From Sphingomonas sp. CL5.1 (lineage in GTDB: Bacteria > Pseudomonadota > Alphaproteobacteria > Sphingomonadales > Sphingomonadaceae), in the NCBI RefSeq assembly GCF_013344685.1, contig NZ_CP050137.1, positions 4,377,087 through 4,441,086 on the forward strand: DNA of 64,000 nucleotides, in the 5' to 3' direction. The stretch's first letter is position 1, and every line of letters starts with the position of its first letter. The notes under the pieces are model-generated. The model was given only the letters and a program-made list of their open reading frames with translations, was not told the DNA's origin and did not search any database. Made by a program: the position numbers and the translations under genes. Below are positions 1 through 8,808 of the stretch, in pieces.

Positions 1-122
1 GCGTCGGGCGCGCCTTTGGGCAGGCCGGCGCGCGCCTTCTTGCGATCGATCGCATCGGCGAGGATCGCGGCGATGCCGTCCGCGCCGGCATCGGACAGGT
101 TCAGGAAGTGACGGACGTTCAT
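1..122 (-). CDS. argF: Ornithine carbamoyltransferase, N-terminal part (cut by window edge)
   Basis: Carbamoylates ornithine to citrulline in arginine synthesis, in the cytoplasm. Only about 40 N-terminal codons lie in the window. They start at an ATG (122-120) and read [20 protein letters not shown], the usual opening of alphaproteobacterial ArgF; the catalytic and carbamoyl-phosphate motifs are off-window. The gene lies 60 bases downstream of argD on the same strand, so an argD-argF operon is likely. Identity rests on the N-terminus and the neighbour. Confidence 0.85.
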   Translation of the reverse strand, partial: MNVRHFLNLSDAGADGIAAILADAIDRKKARAGLPKGAPD

Positions 123-182
123 GCTATCTCCCCCCGGAGAATCCGCCCCGCCGCCGGACCGGCCGGCGCGCGGGGCGCGATG

Positions 183-1373
183 TCAATCGTCGGCGGCGGG
201 CACGTACACCCGCGCCGCCTCGCTCAGCCGCTCGACGCATTCGGCGATATGGCTCTCGTCGATGTTGAGCGGCGGCAGGATGCGGACGACATTGTCGCCG
301 GCCGACACCAGCAGCAGCCCATGGTTGTCGCGCGCATGGGCGACGAAGCGCCGGCTGTCGCTCTTGAGCTTGAGTCCGAGCATCAGCCCGTGGCCGCGCA
401 CGCTGTCGAACAGATGATCGTGGTTCGGGATCATCTGCTCCAGCGCCTGCCGCAGCCGGTTGCCCGTCTTCTCGACATTCTCGAGGAAGCCGTCCTCGAG
501 GATCACGTCAAGCACCGCCTCGCCCGCCGCCATCGCCAGCGGGTTGCCGCCATAGGTGGAGCCGTGCGTGCCGATCACCATGCCCTTCGCGGCCTCCTCG
601 GTCGCGAGGCAGGCGCCGAGCGGGAAGCCGCCGCCGATGCCCTTCGCCACCGCCATGATGTCCGGCGTGATGCCGTACAGCTCGTGCGCGAACAATTTGC
701 CGGTGCGGCCGTAACCCGCCTGCACCTCGTCCAGCACCAGCAGCAAGCCGTGCTCGTCGCACGCCTTGCGCAGCCCTTGCAGGAACTCCTGCGTCGCCGG
801 GCGGATGCCGCCTTCGCCCTGGATCGGCTCGACCAGGAAGCCGGCGGTATTGCCGTCGATCAGCGCCAGCGCGCCGGCGAGATCGTTGAAACTGGCGTAT
901 TTGAAGCCCGGTAGCAGCGGCTCGAACCCGTCGCGCATCTTCGGCTGGTTGGTGGCGGAGATCGTCCCCAGCGTCCGCCCGTGGAAGGCGGTGTCGAAGG
1001 TGATGAGGTCATGCCGCTCGGGATGGCCGTTGGCGAAATGATAGCGCCGCGCCGTCTTGATCGCGCACTCCACCGCCTCCGCGCCCGAATTGGTGAAGAA
1101 CACCGTGTCGGCGAAGGTGGCGTCGATCAGCCGCTGCGCGAAATGCTCGCCCTGCGGGCTGCCGTAGAGGTTGCTGACGTGCATCAGCGTCGCCGCCTGA
1201 TCGGCGATCGCCTTCACCAGCTTCGGATGGCCGTGGCCGAGGCAGTTGACCGCGATGCCGCTGGCGAAATCGAGATATTTCTCGCCGCGCTCGCCATAGA
1301 GATACGCCCCCTCGCCTCGCACCGGCCGCACCCCGCACCGGGGATAGACGGGCATCAGTGCGGTGATGGTCAC
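183..1373 (-). CDS. argD: Acetylornithine aminotransferase
   Basis: PLP-dependent class III aminotransferase that converts N-acetylglutamate semialdehyde to N-acetylornithine in arginine synthesis. The product is 396 aa, the normal family length. Visible motifs are the phosphate-binding NSGAEAVE, the LDEVQAGYGRTG segment with the cofactor Asp, and the Schiff-base lysine in AVAKGIGGGFP (about Lys244). I chose the GTG at 1373-1371 because AGGAGA lies about 7 bases upstream and homologues begin near here. An in-frame ATG follows at 1355; the frame stays open further upstream but that part is not ArgD-like. argF follows 60 bases downstream. Confidence 0.93.
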   Translation of the reverse strand: MTITALMPVYPRCGVRPVRGEGAYLYGERGEKYLDFASGIAVNCLGHGHPKLVKAIADQAATLMHVSNLYGSPQGEHFAQRLIDATFADTVFFTNSGAEAVECAIKTARRYHFANGHPERHDLITFDTAFHGRTLGTISATNQPKMRDGFEPLLPGFKYASFNDLAGALALIDGNTAGFLVEPIQGEGGIRPATQEFLQGLRKACDEHGLLLVLDEVQAGYGRTGKLFAHELYGITPDIMAVAKGIGGGFPLGACLATEEAAKGMVIGTHGSTYGGNPLAMAAGEAVLDVILEDGFLENVEKTGNRLRQALEQMIPNHDHLFDSVRGHGLMLGLKLKSDSRRFVAHARDNHGLLLVSAGDNVVRILPPLNIDESHIAECVERLSEAARVYVPAADD

Positions 1374-1397
1374 GGGGCATCTCCTGAAAAAGAGCAA

Positions 1398-1421
1398 GGG
1401 CGGCCCGGAAAGGGGCCGCCC
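1398..1421 (-). terminator. GC-rich hairpin between the hydrolase gene and argD
   Basis: A perfect 9-bp stem (GGGCGGCCC/GGGCCGCCC) with a 6-base loop. On the minus strand it is followed by TTGCTCTTTTT. This fits an intrinsic terminator for the parE-hydrolase transcript. It also lies just 5' of the argD start, so it could act in the argD leader. Confidence 0.6.
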
Positions 1422-1489
1422 GGAAGCCGCTAATACCGGGGGTGCGGGGGGAGCGTCAACACCAGCACAGTCCCCTCCATTCCAGAGCG

Positions 1490-2299
1490 CTATTGATCCG
1501 TGCGCCGTCGAAGAGTCGACAACCATGCCAGGATTCTCATCTGAGATTTGGGCTGAAACGCCAGTTCGTGCCCGGCCCCTTGAACAAGCTCGAATTTAGC
1601 GCCTGGAATCGCTTCCGCCACGCTACGACCTTCCTTCCACGGGATGACGCGATCACCATCACCGTGCAGGACAAGAACACGCAAATGTCGCCCGCGCAAT
1701 TTATCAATCGTGGCGTAACGGTCCCACAAAAGCCATCGCACCGGGACGAAGGGAAAATGATATGAGGCCACATCTTTCAGCCTCGAAAACGGGGAGACCA
1801 ACACCAATCCGCCGATATTGCCTTCAGCGGCAAGTTGCGATGCGATCCCAGAACCAAGCGAATAGCCGACGAGGATCACGTCCGATCGCGCGATCCCTCT
1901 TTCTGCGAGCCAGTTCAATGCAGCACGCCCATCGCGATACAGGCCATCTTCGGTTGGCTTGCCCGAATTGCCGGCGTAGCCCCGATATTCCACAAGCAAC
2001 ACGCCGTAACCCCGTTGCCTTGGTAATTCACTCGCAACGCTCGCTCCTTTGAGCGAGTCAGCATTACCGTGAAAATAGACCAGCGTCGGGCGGCCGTTCG
2101 ATGCCTGATGATAAGCGGCAACCAGTTCCAACCCATCTTCAGTATGCAGAACGACGCGGTCGAATCCGGACGGAACATGCCCCTGAGCATTGGCGGGGGG
2201 TCGATAGATGAACCATCGTTGCCCAACGGTCAGCGCGACGACGCCCGCGAGATAAGCGATGGCCGCAATGGCTATCGCGATTCCCATCCACTGTTTCAC
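1490..2299 (-). CDS. Membrane-anchored alpha/beta hydrolase (ABHD17/BEM46-like)
   Basis: Serine hydrolase of unknown substrate. The 269-aa product has an N-terminal hydrophobic segment (about residues 6-26), an oxyanion-type HGNAD (77-81), a nucleophile elbow GYSLGSG with Ser147, Asp216 in HGDGDRVIP and His244 in GAGHEL. The triad is therefore complete. The start is a GTG whose GTGA overlaps the parE stop; an ATG lies four codons downstream. Base composition differs clearly from the neighbours: about 57% GC in the three 60-base lines counted (1501-1680), against 73% in a counted parE line. That suggests later acquisition of the gene into a parE transcript. Confidence 0.85.
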   Translation of the reverse strand: MKQWMGIAIAIAAIAYLAGVVALTVGQRWFIYRPPANAQGHVPSGFDRVVLHTEDGLELVAAYHQASNGRPTLVYFHGNADSLKGASVASELPRQRGYGVLLVEYRGYAGNSGKPTEDGLYRDGRAALNWLAERGIARSDVILVGYSLGSGIASQLAAEGNIGGLVLVSPFSRLKDVASYHFPFVPVRWLLWDRYATIDKLRGRHLRVLVLHGDGDRVIPWKEGRSVAEAIPGAKFELVQGAGHELAFQPKSQMRILAWLSTLRRRTDQ

Positions 2300-4284
2300 G
2301 CGTCGATCGTCTCCTCGTCGATCCGCGCGGCATTCTCCTGGATGAAGGCGAAGCGGTGGGCCGGGTTAGTGCCCATCAGGCGATCGACCAGGTCCTTCAC
2401 CCCCGCGCGCTCCTCATATTCCTGCGGCAGGGTGATGCGGATCAGGCTGCGCGTCGCCGGGTCCATCGTCGTCTCGCGCAGCTGGCCGGGGTTCATCTCG
2501 CCGAGGCCCTTGAAGCGCGCGACCTCCACCTTCCTGCCCCTGAACGGCCCCGCCTCGATCTCGGCGCGGTGGGCGTCGTCGCGCGCGTAGAGCGACTTGC
2601 TGCCCGCCGTCAGGCGATAGAGCGGCGGCTGCGCGAGATAGAGGTGCCCGCGCCGCACGATGTCCGGCATCTCCTGGAAGAAGAAGGTCATCAGCAATGT
2701 CGCGATATGCGCGCCGTCGACATCCGCGTCGGTCATGATGATGACGCGCTCGTAGCGCAGATTGTCGGCCACGCAATCCTTGCGCGTGCCGCAGCCCAGC
2801 GCCTGCCCCAGATCGGCGATCTCCTGATTGGCGAGGATCTTGGCGGAGGTGGCGGACGCGACGTTCAATATCTTGCCGCGGATCGGCAGGATCGCCTGCG
2901 TCTTGCGGTCGCGCGCCTGCTTGGCCGAGCCGCCGGCCGAATCGCCCTCGACGATGAACAGCTCGGTCCCCTCCGGGCTGTCCGCCGCGCAATCGGTGAG
3001 CTTGCCGGGCAGGCGCAGCTTGCGCCCGGAAGTGGCCGTCTTGCGCTTGACCTCGCGCTCCTGCTTGCGGCGCAGGCGCTCGTCCATCCGCTCCAGCACA
3101 TAGCCGAGCAGCGCCTTGCCGCGATCCATATTGTGGCTGAGGTAATGATCGAAATGGTCGCGCACCGCCTTCTCGACCAGCCCGGCCGCTTCCGGCGAGG
3201 TCAGCCGGTCCTTGGTCTGCGACTGGAATTGCGGATCGCGGATGAAGACGGAGAGCATCAGCTCCGATCCGACCATCACGTCGTCGGCGGAAAGGTCCTT
3301 GGCGCGCTTGTTGCCGACCAGATCGCCGAACGCGCGAAGCCCGCGCACCAAAGCCTGCCGCAAGCCCTGCTCATGCGTGCCGCCGTCGGGGGTCGGGATG
3401 GTGTTGCAATACCAGCTATAGCTACCGTCCGACCACAGGGGCCACGCCACCGCCCATTCGACGCGGCCCTGCCCGGCGGGAAATTCCTGCGTGCCGGTGA
3501 AGAAATCGGCCGTCGCGCACTCCCGGCCCGCGATCTGCTCGCGCAGGTGATCGGCGAGGCCGCCGGGGAACTGGAACACCGCCTCGGCCGGCGTATCGTC
3601 CGCGATCAGCTCGGGCGCGCATTTCCAGCGGATTTCCACGCCCGCGAACAGATAGGCCTTGGACCGCGCGAGGCGATAGAGCCGCGCCGGCTTGAAGTGC
3701 ATCTCGGTCCCGAAAATCTCCACGTCCGGCGTGAAGGCGACCGAGGTGCCGCGCCGGTTCGGCGCGCTGCCCGCATTCTCCAGCGGCCCCAGCGTCTGCC
3801 CCTTCGAGAAACGCTGGCGATAAAGCTGGCGGTCGCGCGCCACCTCGACCACCGTGTCCGACGACAGTGCGTTGACCACCGACACACCGACCCCGTGCAG
3901 CCCGCCCGAGGTGGCATAGGCCTTGCCGGCGAACTTGCCGCCGGAATGGAGCATGGAGAGGATCACCTCCAGCGCGCTCTTGTCCGGGAACTTGGGGTGC
4001 GGATCGACCGGCATCCCGCGCCCGTTGTCGACGATCGTGAGGCGGTTGCCGGCGGCCAGCGTCACCTCGATCCGCGTCGCGTGGCCGGCGACCGCCTCGT
4101 CCATCGCATTGTCGAGCACCTCGGCGGCGAGATGGTGCAGCGCGCGTTCGTCGGTGCCGCCGATATACATGCCCGGCCGCCGCCGCACCGGCTCCAGCCC
4201 CTCCAGCACCTCGATCGAGGAAGCGTCGTAGCTGTTGGCGGGGCTGCCGGCGGAGGCGGAAGGGTCGAAGAGATCGTCGGACAT
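2296..4284 (-). CDS. parE: DNA topoisomerase IV subunit B
   Basis: ATPase subunit of topoisomerase IV, which decatenates daughter chromosomes together with ParC. The product is 662 aa. It shows the GHKL ATPase motifs (EVLDNAMDEA near residue 55, DNGRGMPVD near 87, GLHGVGVSVVNAL near 129) and the TOPRIM motifs EGDSAGGSAKQARDR and DADVDGAHI. The short TOPRIM region without a GyrB-type insert, and the SAKQARDRKTQAILP variant, favour ParE over GyrB. It begins at an ATG and ends in a 4-base overlap with the downstream hydrolase. Confidence 0.95.
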   Translation of the reverse strand: MSDDLFDPSASAGSPANSYDASSIEVLEGLEPVRRRPGMYIGGTDERALHHLAAEVLDNAMDEAVAGHATRIEVTLAAGNRLTIVDNGRGMPVDPHPKFPDKSALEVILSMLHSGGKFAGKAYATSGGLHGVGVSVVNALSSDTVVEVARDRQLYRQRFSKGQTLGPLENAGSAPNRRGTSVAFTPDVEIFGTEMHFKPARLYRLARSKAYLFAGVEIRWKCAPELIADDTPAEAVFQFPGGLADHLREQIAGRECATADFFTGTQEFPAGQGRVEWAVAWPLWSDGSYSWYCNTIPTPDGGTHEQGLRQALVRGLRAFGDLVGNKRAKDLSADDVMVGSELMLSVFIRDPQFQSQTKDRLTSPEAAGLVEKAVRDHFDHYLSHNMDRGKALLGYVLERMDERLRRKQEREVKRKTATSGRKLRLPGKLTDCAADSPEGTELFIVEGDSAGGSAKQARDRKTQAILPIRGKILNVASATSAKILANQEIADLGQALGCGTRKDCVADNLRYERVIIMTDADVDGAHIATLLMTFFFQEMPDIVRRGHLYLAQPPLYRLTAGSKSLYARDDAHRAEIEAGPFRGRKVEVARFKGLGEMNPGQLRETTMDPATRSLIRITLPQEYEERAGVKDLVDRLMGTNPAHRFAFIQENAARIDEETIDA

Positions 4285-4327
4285 ACCCCGCTATATCGGC
4301 GCGTGGCGCAAGGGCAAAGCCCGTCGC

Positions 4328-5977
4328 CTATCCCACCAGCACCGCCGTGCCGCAACGCACGCCGGTCACGCGCAGGTCCGCCTCGCCGATGCCGACACCG
4401 AGCAGCCCGGTGAGGTTCATCAGCAGCCCGTCGAGCGCCGGCGCGACCAGCGAGAGCGCCCCGCCGACCGCCTGCACCAGCGGGTCGAGCGGCAGCGGCA
4501 GGATGCCGAGCAGCACCGCCCGCACCGACGCGCGCGAGATCAGCGAGGTCGCCAGCCCGCCGACCGGAGAGGTCGCGCGCACCTTCTGGCGCGTGCCCGC
4601 CGCGATCGCCGCAGCGTCGAAGCGCAGGCTCTGCCACGGCTCGCTCGCTCCGGCGGAGATGTCGGCGAGGCCGGTGACATCGGCCAGCAGGGTGTGGACC
4701 AGCGTCGTCCGCGTCGGCGTGATCGGGGTCTTGAAATCGGCGAGCTTCGATTCGTCGATAGTGCCGATCGCCGCGCGCACGATATCGGTCCGCGCCTCCA
4801 GCGTCACGTTGCGGACATTGGCCCCGGCGCAGTCGATCGCGGCCAGCCGCCCCTCCGCCCCGGCAATCTCGACGAACAGCGGCAGGTCGATCGTCGCCAG
4901 CGACCCGATGCCGGGCAGGCTAACCGATCCGATCTGCGTGCGCACATAGAGCCGCGTCTGCGCGGTGCGGACGATCGGGGCGCCGGTGTCGGTGATCGTG
5001 ATCCACGGCGAATTGGCCTCGCGCTCGCCGATCGCCAGCGACACGCGGGTCGAGGTCAGCCCCGGCACCGTCGCGCCGAGGTTGAGCGCCACCTGCCGCT
5101 CTTTCGAGGCGAGTTGCAGGATCGCCGTCAGCATCGCCAGCGAATCGACCCTGGCGATGCCGGTGCCGCCCTCGCCCTGCCGCGCGAACGGCCCGGCGTC
5201 GATCAGCGCGGAGAGCGTGAGCGAACGCTCGCCGACCAGCTTGAGCAGGCCGTTGACCGCCCGCGCCGCATCCGCCTTGCCGTCCGCGCTCAGCGCGCCG
5301 GCCAGCGCGTCGAGCGCCTGCGGGGTGGAGACGTTGCTCTTCAGGATATCGTCATAGGTCACCGCCTTCAGCCCCGCGCTGGTGCGGAGCATCGGCAGGT
5401 AGCGCAGCAGATCGACATCCGCCCCGGCCAGGGCATTGTAATCCATCACGGAGAGCGAGACGTTGCTCCCCGTCAGCGCGGAGAGATAATTGTTGAGCAG
5501 CCCGCCGTCGAGGCTCGCCAGCCGCGACCCGATCGAGAAGGCGGCATAGCGTTGCCGCGCGGCGGTGGCGGTGCGGGCGATCACCACCTCGCGCCGCCCG
5601 AAGATCGCCGCGAGGAAGGTGGGCGAGGTCGATTGCAGCTCCACCCGCGCCGCGCCGCTGCCCGATGGCGAGGCGACGAAGCGCGCGGCCGGTGCGATCG
5701 TCGCGTCGGCGCTGTAGCTGCCCCGCGTCACCCGCGTCGTCACCGCGCGGGGAAAGCGCGCGGCGGCGACCATCGCTTCCGCCGTTTTCTGCCCGTCCGC
5801 CGCATCCCCCGAGGCGGCGGCGAGCGCGGCGGCGTCCGCGATCCCCTGGAGGCGCCGCGTGTCGAGCTGCACCGAGCCGACATCGACCGCGAACGCGGCC
5901 ATGCCGATCAGGATCGGCATGGCCGCCGCCAGCAGCATCCCGACGCCCCCGCGCCGGTCCGCCGCCAGCCGCTTCAC
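4328..5977 (-). CDS. TadG-family pilus-assembly-like protein
   Basis: Single-pass membrane protein of the TadG/Flp pilus type. The 549-aa product has a type-IV-pilin-like N-terminus: basic residues, the DRRGGVGML segment, a hydrophobic helix (about 12-32), then DTRRLQGIADAAALAAAS, the usual Tad_C/DUF2134 signature. The rest is a long, probably periplasmic region with few charged clusters. The start is a GTG overlapping the tadE-like stop (GTGA). The remaining tad genes (tadA/B/C, cpaB/C) are not here, so this pair is an outlying part of a Tad system or serves another envelope role. Confidence 0.8.
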   Translation of the reverse strand: MKRLAADRRGGVGMLLAAAMPILIGMAAFAVDVGSVQLDTRRLQGIADAAALAAASGDAADGQKTAEAMVAAARFPRAVTTRVTRGSYSADATIAPAARFVASPSGSGAARVELQSTSPTFLAAIFGRREVVIARTATAARQRYAAFSIGSRLASLDGGLLNNYLSALTGSNVSLSVMDYNALAGADVDLLRYLPMLRTSAGLKAVTYDDILKSNVSTPQALDALAGALSADGKADAARAVNGLLKLVGERSLTLSALIDAGPFARQGEGGTGIARVDSLAMLTAILQLASKERQVALNLGATVPGLTSTRVSLAIGEREANSPWITITDTGAPIVRTAQTRLYVRTQIGSVSLPGIGSLATIDLPLFVEIAGAEGRLAAIDCAGANVRNVTLEARTDIVRAAIGTIDESKLADFKTPITPTRTTLVHTLLADVTGLADISAGASEPWQSLRFDAAAIAAGTRQKVRATSPVGGLATSLISRASVRAVLLGILPLPLDPLVQAVGGALSLVAPALDGLLMNLTGLLGVGIGEADLRVTGVRCGTAVLVG

Positions 5978-6405
5978 AGCACGCCCCCCTGCTGGATCAC
6001 CGCGCTGCGCTCGATCAGCGGATCGGGCATCGGCAGGAGGCCGATATGGAACATCCCGATCCGGCTGGCGTCGACGCGAACACGCACCGTGATCATCGGC
6101 GGCGCCTCCTCCACCGAGAGCGTGGCGGTGCCGGGCCGGATTTCGGGCAGGCGCAGCAGTTCGCGGGTCATCGCCGCATTGGCGAGCGACAGCCGCTCAG
6201 CCGCGCTCATCCCCGCGATCGTCGCGCGCGCCGAATCGTTGGCGAGCTGCTGCGTGCTATGCGCGAGCAGGAAATACTGGCCGTAGCCCGAGATCCCGAG
6301 CAGGATCATCAGCAGCACCGGGGCGAGCAGCGCGAATTCGACGATCGCCGCCCCCCGCGAATCGCGGAGCAGCGTCACGGGCGGGAAAGAGGATGATCGT
6401 TTCAT
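5974..6405 (-). CDS. TadE-like pseudopilin family protein
   Basis: A 143-aa TadE-type protein. A short basic N-terminus (MKRSSSF) precedes DSRGAAIVEFALLAPVLLMI, the TadE_C motif with the Glu typical of pilin-like processing and assembly, and then an extracytoplasmic domain of about 100 residues. It is translationally coupled to the TadG-like gene downstream. A 14-bp inverted repeat and the end of gcrA lie upstream, so its promoter should be in 6406-6539. Confidence 0.85.
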   Translation of the reverse strand: MKRSSSFPPVTLLRDSRGAAIVEFALLAPVLLMILLGISGYGQYFLLAHSTQQLANDSARATIAGMSAAERLSLANAAMTRELLRLPEIRPGTATLSVEEAPPMITVRVRVDASRIGMFHIGLLPMPDPLIERSAVIQQGGVL

Positions 6406-6501
6406 GGCAGGGCGCAGGATCGCGCCGCCGCCTTAAGGCACCGCCATGCGCCCGATCGCGCCGAAATGCGCGAAACATGTCGCGCGACAGGCCGACAAAC
6501 T

Positions 6502-6534
6502 CGCGGAATCGCGCCGTAATGGCGCGATTCCGCG
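6502..6534 (-). terminator. Perfect 14-bp inverted repeat after gcrA, holding two GANTC sites
   Basis: CGCGGAATCGCGCC, a 5-base loop (GTAAT), then its exact complement. It starts 6 bases beyond the gcrA stop on the minus strand, the right place for a gcrA terminator, but only a weak T-rich stretch (GTTTG) follows. Each arm contains a GANTC site (GAATC at 6506-6510, GATTC at 6526-6530), the methylation target of CcrM. It also lies about 100 bases upstream of the tadE-like gene. Confidence 0.55.
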
Positions 6535-6539
6535 TAAAA

Positions 6540-7229
6540 TCAGCGCATCCGCGGCCCGCCGAACGGGATCGGCGGCGCGCGCCGGTCGCGGCGCGGCAAT
6601 TGCGCCTGATAGGCATGGCCGCAATGCGCGACGCAATAAGGGAAGCCCGGATTCACCTTCTCGCCGCAGAAGTGGAAATCCGGCTCGCCGGGGTGGCCGA
6701 GCGGCCATTTGCACACCTTGTCGCTGAGATCGAGCAAGGTCGTCTTGCCGGCGATCTCCGGCGAGGGCTTGGCCGGGACGAGGCGGCGCGGCGGGGCCGG
6801 GGCGATCGGCGGCTGCTGCTCGCCCGGCGCCTGCCGCACGAAGCCGCCAGGGCCGACCGAGCGCAGCACCGGCTGGTTCTCGTTCGGCTGACGCGGCGAA
6901 AGATCGGTGGTGATGGTGATCGGCTTCGGCTCCGACGCGCGCGGCATCGCCGGCGCGGCGGCGGGCGGCGGAGGCGGTGCGGCGACCGGCTCGCGCACGG
7001 GTGCGGCGGCGACGGGCGGCGGCGCCTTCGCCTCGGGCTTCGGCTCCAGCCTTGCCTCGGCCTCCTTGGGGACGACCGGCGACGGGCGCGATTGCAGGCC
7101 CAGGCGATGCGCCTTGCCGATCACCGCATTGCGACTCACCCCGCCGAGCGCCTCGGCGATCTGGCTCGCGGTCTGCCCGCCTTCCCACATGGTCTTGAGC
7201 GTGTGGATACGCTCCTCGGTCCACGACAT
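6540..7229 (-). CDS. gcrA: GcrA cell-cycle regulator
   Basis: Sigma70-associated transcription factor that in alphaproteobacteria stimulates promoters carrying CcrM-methylated GANTC sites. The N-terminus MSWTEERIHTLKTMWEGGQT, followed by a helix-turn-helix (SQIAEALGGVSRNAVIGKAHRL), is diagnostic. A Pro/Ala-rich linker leads to a Cys/His-containing C-terminus (CKWPLGHPGEPDFHFCG...YCVAHCGHAY), the sigma-interaction domain. I chose the ATG at 7229 because the GcrA signature starts exactly there with GGAAG upstream; the frame stays open further 5' but is not conserved-looking. The product is 229 aa. It is divergent from the permease gene, 62 bases away. Confidence 0.93.
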   Translation of the reverse strand: MSWTEERIHTLKTMWEGGQTASQIAEALGGVSRNAVIGKAHRLGLQSRPSPVVPKEAEARLEPKPEAKAPPPVAAAPVREPVAAPPPPPAAAPAMPRASEPKPITITTDLSPRQPNENQPVLRSVGPGGFVRQAPGEQQPPIAPAPPRRLVPAKPSPEIAGKTTLLDLSDKVCKWPLGHPGEPDFHFCGEKVNPGFPYCVAHCGHAYQAQLPRRDRRAPPIPFGGPRMR

Positions 7230-7291
7230 CGTTCTTCCTTCGCTGGCGGCCGGGTTGCAGGCGCCCGCCGCAGCGTCTACCCGCATGCGCG

Positions 7292-8146
7292 ATGAGCAGC
7301 CATCCCCCAATCGGCCAAATTCCGTCGGCGATCAGGAACGCGCCCGGCGTCCCGGTGATCCGGAACGTCAATTGGGGCGGCCTGAAGACCCTCTATGTGA
7401 AGGAGGTGCGCCGGTTCTTCAAGGTGCAGCTCCAGACGATCTGGGCGCCAGCCGCCACCACGCTCCTGTTCCTGATCGTCTTCACCATCGCCACCGGTGC
7501 GAAACGGCCGGTGCATGTCGGCGGCGTCGACATCCCCTTCGCCGATTTCATCGCCCCCGGCCTGATCATCAGCCAGGGGATGATGGGGCCGGCCTTCGCC
7601 AACGCCAGCTTCTCGCTGCTGGTCGGCAAGATCCAGGGGACGATCGTCGATTATCTCCAGCCGCCGTTGTCCAGCGCCGAGCTGCTGACCGCGCTGGTCG
7701 GCGGGGCGATGACGCGGGCGTTCCTCGTCGGGCTGATCTGCTGGGCGGCGATGGCGCTCTATCCCGGCGTGCACGTAACGCCGTTGCATCCGTGGGCGGT
7801 GATCTGGTTCGGCTTCCTCGGCGCGGCGTTCCTCTCGTTCCTCGGCGTGCTGACCTCGATCTGGGCGGAAAAGTTCGATCATGCGGCGGCGGTGACCAAT
7901 TTCGTGATCGCGCCGCTGGCGCTGCTGTCCGGCACTTTCTATTCGGTCGACCGCCTCGCCCCCGCGTTCCGCGCGTTCAGCCACGCCAATCCGTTCTTCT
8001 ACATCATCTCCGGCTTCCGTTACGGCTTCGTCGGCACCGCCGATTCGCCGGTGCTGGTGGGCAGCGTGGTGATCCTCGCGATCGACGCGGCGCTGGGGGT
8101 GCTCTGCTACGTCCTGCTGCGGCGGGGGTGGAAGCTCAAGAACTGA
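7292..8146 (+). CDS. ABC-2 type transporter permease
   Basis: Inner-membrane permease of an ABC-2 exporter. The 284-aa product has about six hydrophobic segments and the typical motifs: WAPAATTLLFLIVFT near the first helix, the FADFIAPGLIISQGMMG loop, a final-third segment with PLALLSGTFYSVDRLAP, and HANPFFYIISGFRYGF near the C-terminus. It resembles YadH/NodJ-type permeases. No ATPase gene is adjacent, so its partner must be encoded elsewhere. Substrate unknown. Confidence 0.88.
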   Translation: MSSHPPIGQIPSAIRNAPGVPVIRNVNWGGLKTLYVKEVRRFFKVQLQTIWAPAATTLLFLIVFTIATGAKRPVHVGGVDIPFADFIAPGLIISQGMMGPAFANASFSLLVGKIQGTIVDYLQPPLSSAELLTALVGGAMTRAFLVGLICWAAMALYPGVHVTPLHPWAVIWFGFLGAAFLSFLGVLTSIWAEKFDHAAAVTNFVIAPLALLSGTFYSVDRLAPAFRAFSHANPFFYIISGFRYGFVGTADSPVLVGSVVILAIDAALGVLCYVLLRRGWKLKN

Positions 8147-8167
8147 GGGCGGCGAGGGCCTGCCGCC

Positions 8168-8190
8168 GGTCGCACGGCTTCGCCGCGACC
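8168..8190 (+). terminator. Hairpin downstream of the ABC permease gene
   Basis: GGTCGC...GGC-TTC-GCC-GCGACC forms an interrupted stem about 20 bases after the permease stop. It is followed by GATCTTTACG, with only a short T run. A plausible weak terminator. Confidence 0.4.
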
Positions 8191-8249
8191 GATCTTTACG
8201 CGAACGGCCTTCCATGCGAGGCTTCGGGGATCGACTCATGGGGGCGGCC

Positions 8250-8741
8250 ATGAAAGCATTTTCCTCGCTTCGGGTGCTGCTCTGCGCCGGCCTTCTCGTC
8301 GGCGCACCCGCCTTCGCCGACTGGAAGCCCGCCAATCCCGAGATCGCGAAAGTGGTGGCCGATCCGCGGATCGCCGGTGCGCTGGCCGCCGTGAACGCCA
8401 TCGACCGGGCGGCCGTCGCTGACGACCACGCGGCGTTTGCGGCGCTGTTGGCCGACGACCTTGCGGTCAACAATCCGCAGAACGGCGTTTCGGTCAGAGG
8501 CGCGACCGCCCGACGCAGCGCCGCCGGCCAGATCAGCTATGCGCGTTACGATCGCGTGATCGAATATGCCGGCTTGCGCGGCGATATGGTCGTTCTGATG
8601 GGGGAGGAGATCGTGATCCCGCGAAGTGACGGCGCGACGCCGACGCGCGCGGTTCATCGCCGTTTCACCGATTTCTGGGAATGGACGAAGGGCGGCTGGA
8701 AACTGACCGTCCGTCAAGCAACCATCATCACGCGCCCGTGA
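8250..8741 (+). CDS. Exported DUF4440/SnoaL-like (NTF2-fold) protein
   Basis: A 163-aa protein with a clear signal peptide (MKAFSSLRVLLCAGLLVGAP, cleavage near AFA-DW), then an NTF2-like domain: an alpha-helical AALLADDLAVNNP segment and a terminal strand pattern RFTDFWEWTKGGWKLTVRQAT. This matches the DUF4440/SnoaL families. Function unknown: such folds bind small ligands or act as simple enzymes. I chose the ATG at 8250 because it starts the signal peptide; in-frame ATGs at 8214 and 8238 would only add residues before it. No clear operon partner. Confidence 0.75.
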   Translation: MKAFSSLRVLLCAGLLVGAPAFADWKPANPEIAKVVADPRIAGALAAVNAIDRAAVADDHAAFAALLADDLAVNNPQNGVSVRGATARRSAAGQISYARYDRVIEYAGLRGDMVVLMGEEIVIPRSDGATPTRAVHRRFTDFWEWTKGGWKLTVRQATIITRP

Positions 8742-8808
8742 CGCGAATCGCCATTCACAGCCTCGCGTGGCTGAGCCGAATGCCGGTCCGCTCCGTGGGA
8801 TCGAGCGC

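Noticed and set aside
2356..4413. A 685-codon open frame on the plus strand opposite parE
   Set aside because: It is exactly antisense to ParE, is Arg/Ala/Leu-rich without motifs, and is the expected shadow of GC-rich third codon positions.
4235..6286. A 683-codon plus-strand frame opposite the TadG/TadE genes
   Set aside because: Composition typical of antisense translation; the TadG/TadE products on the other strand are convincing.
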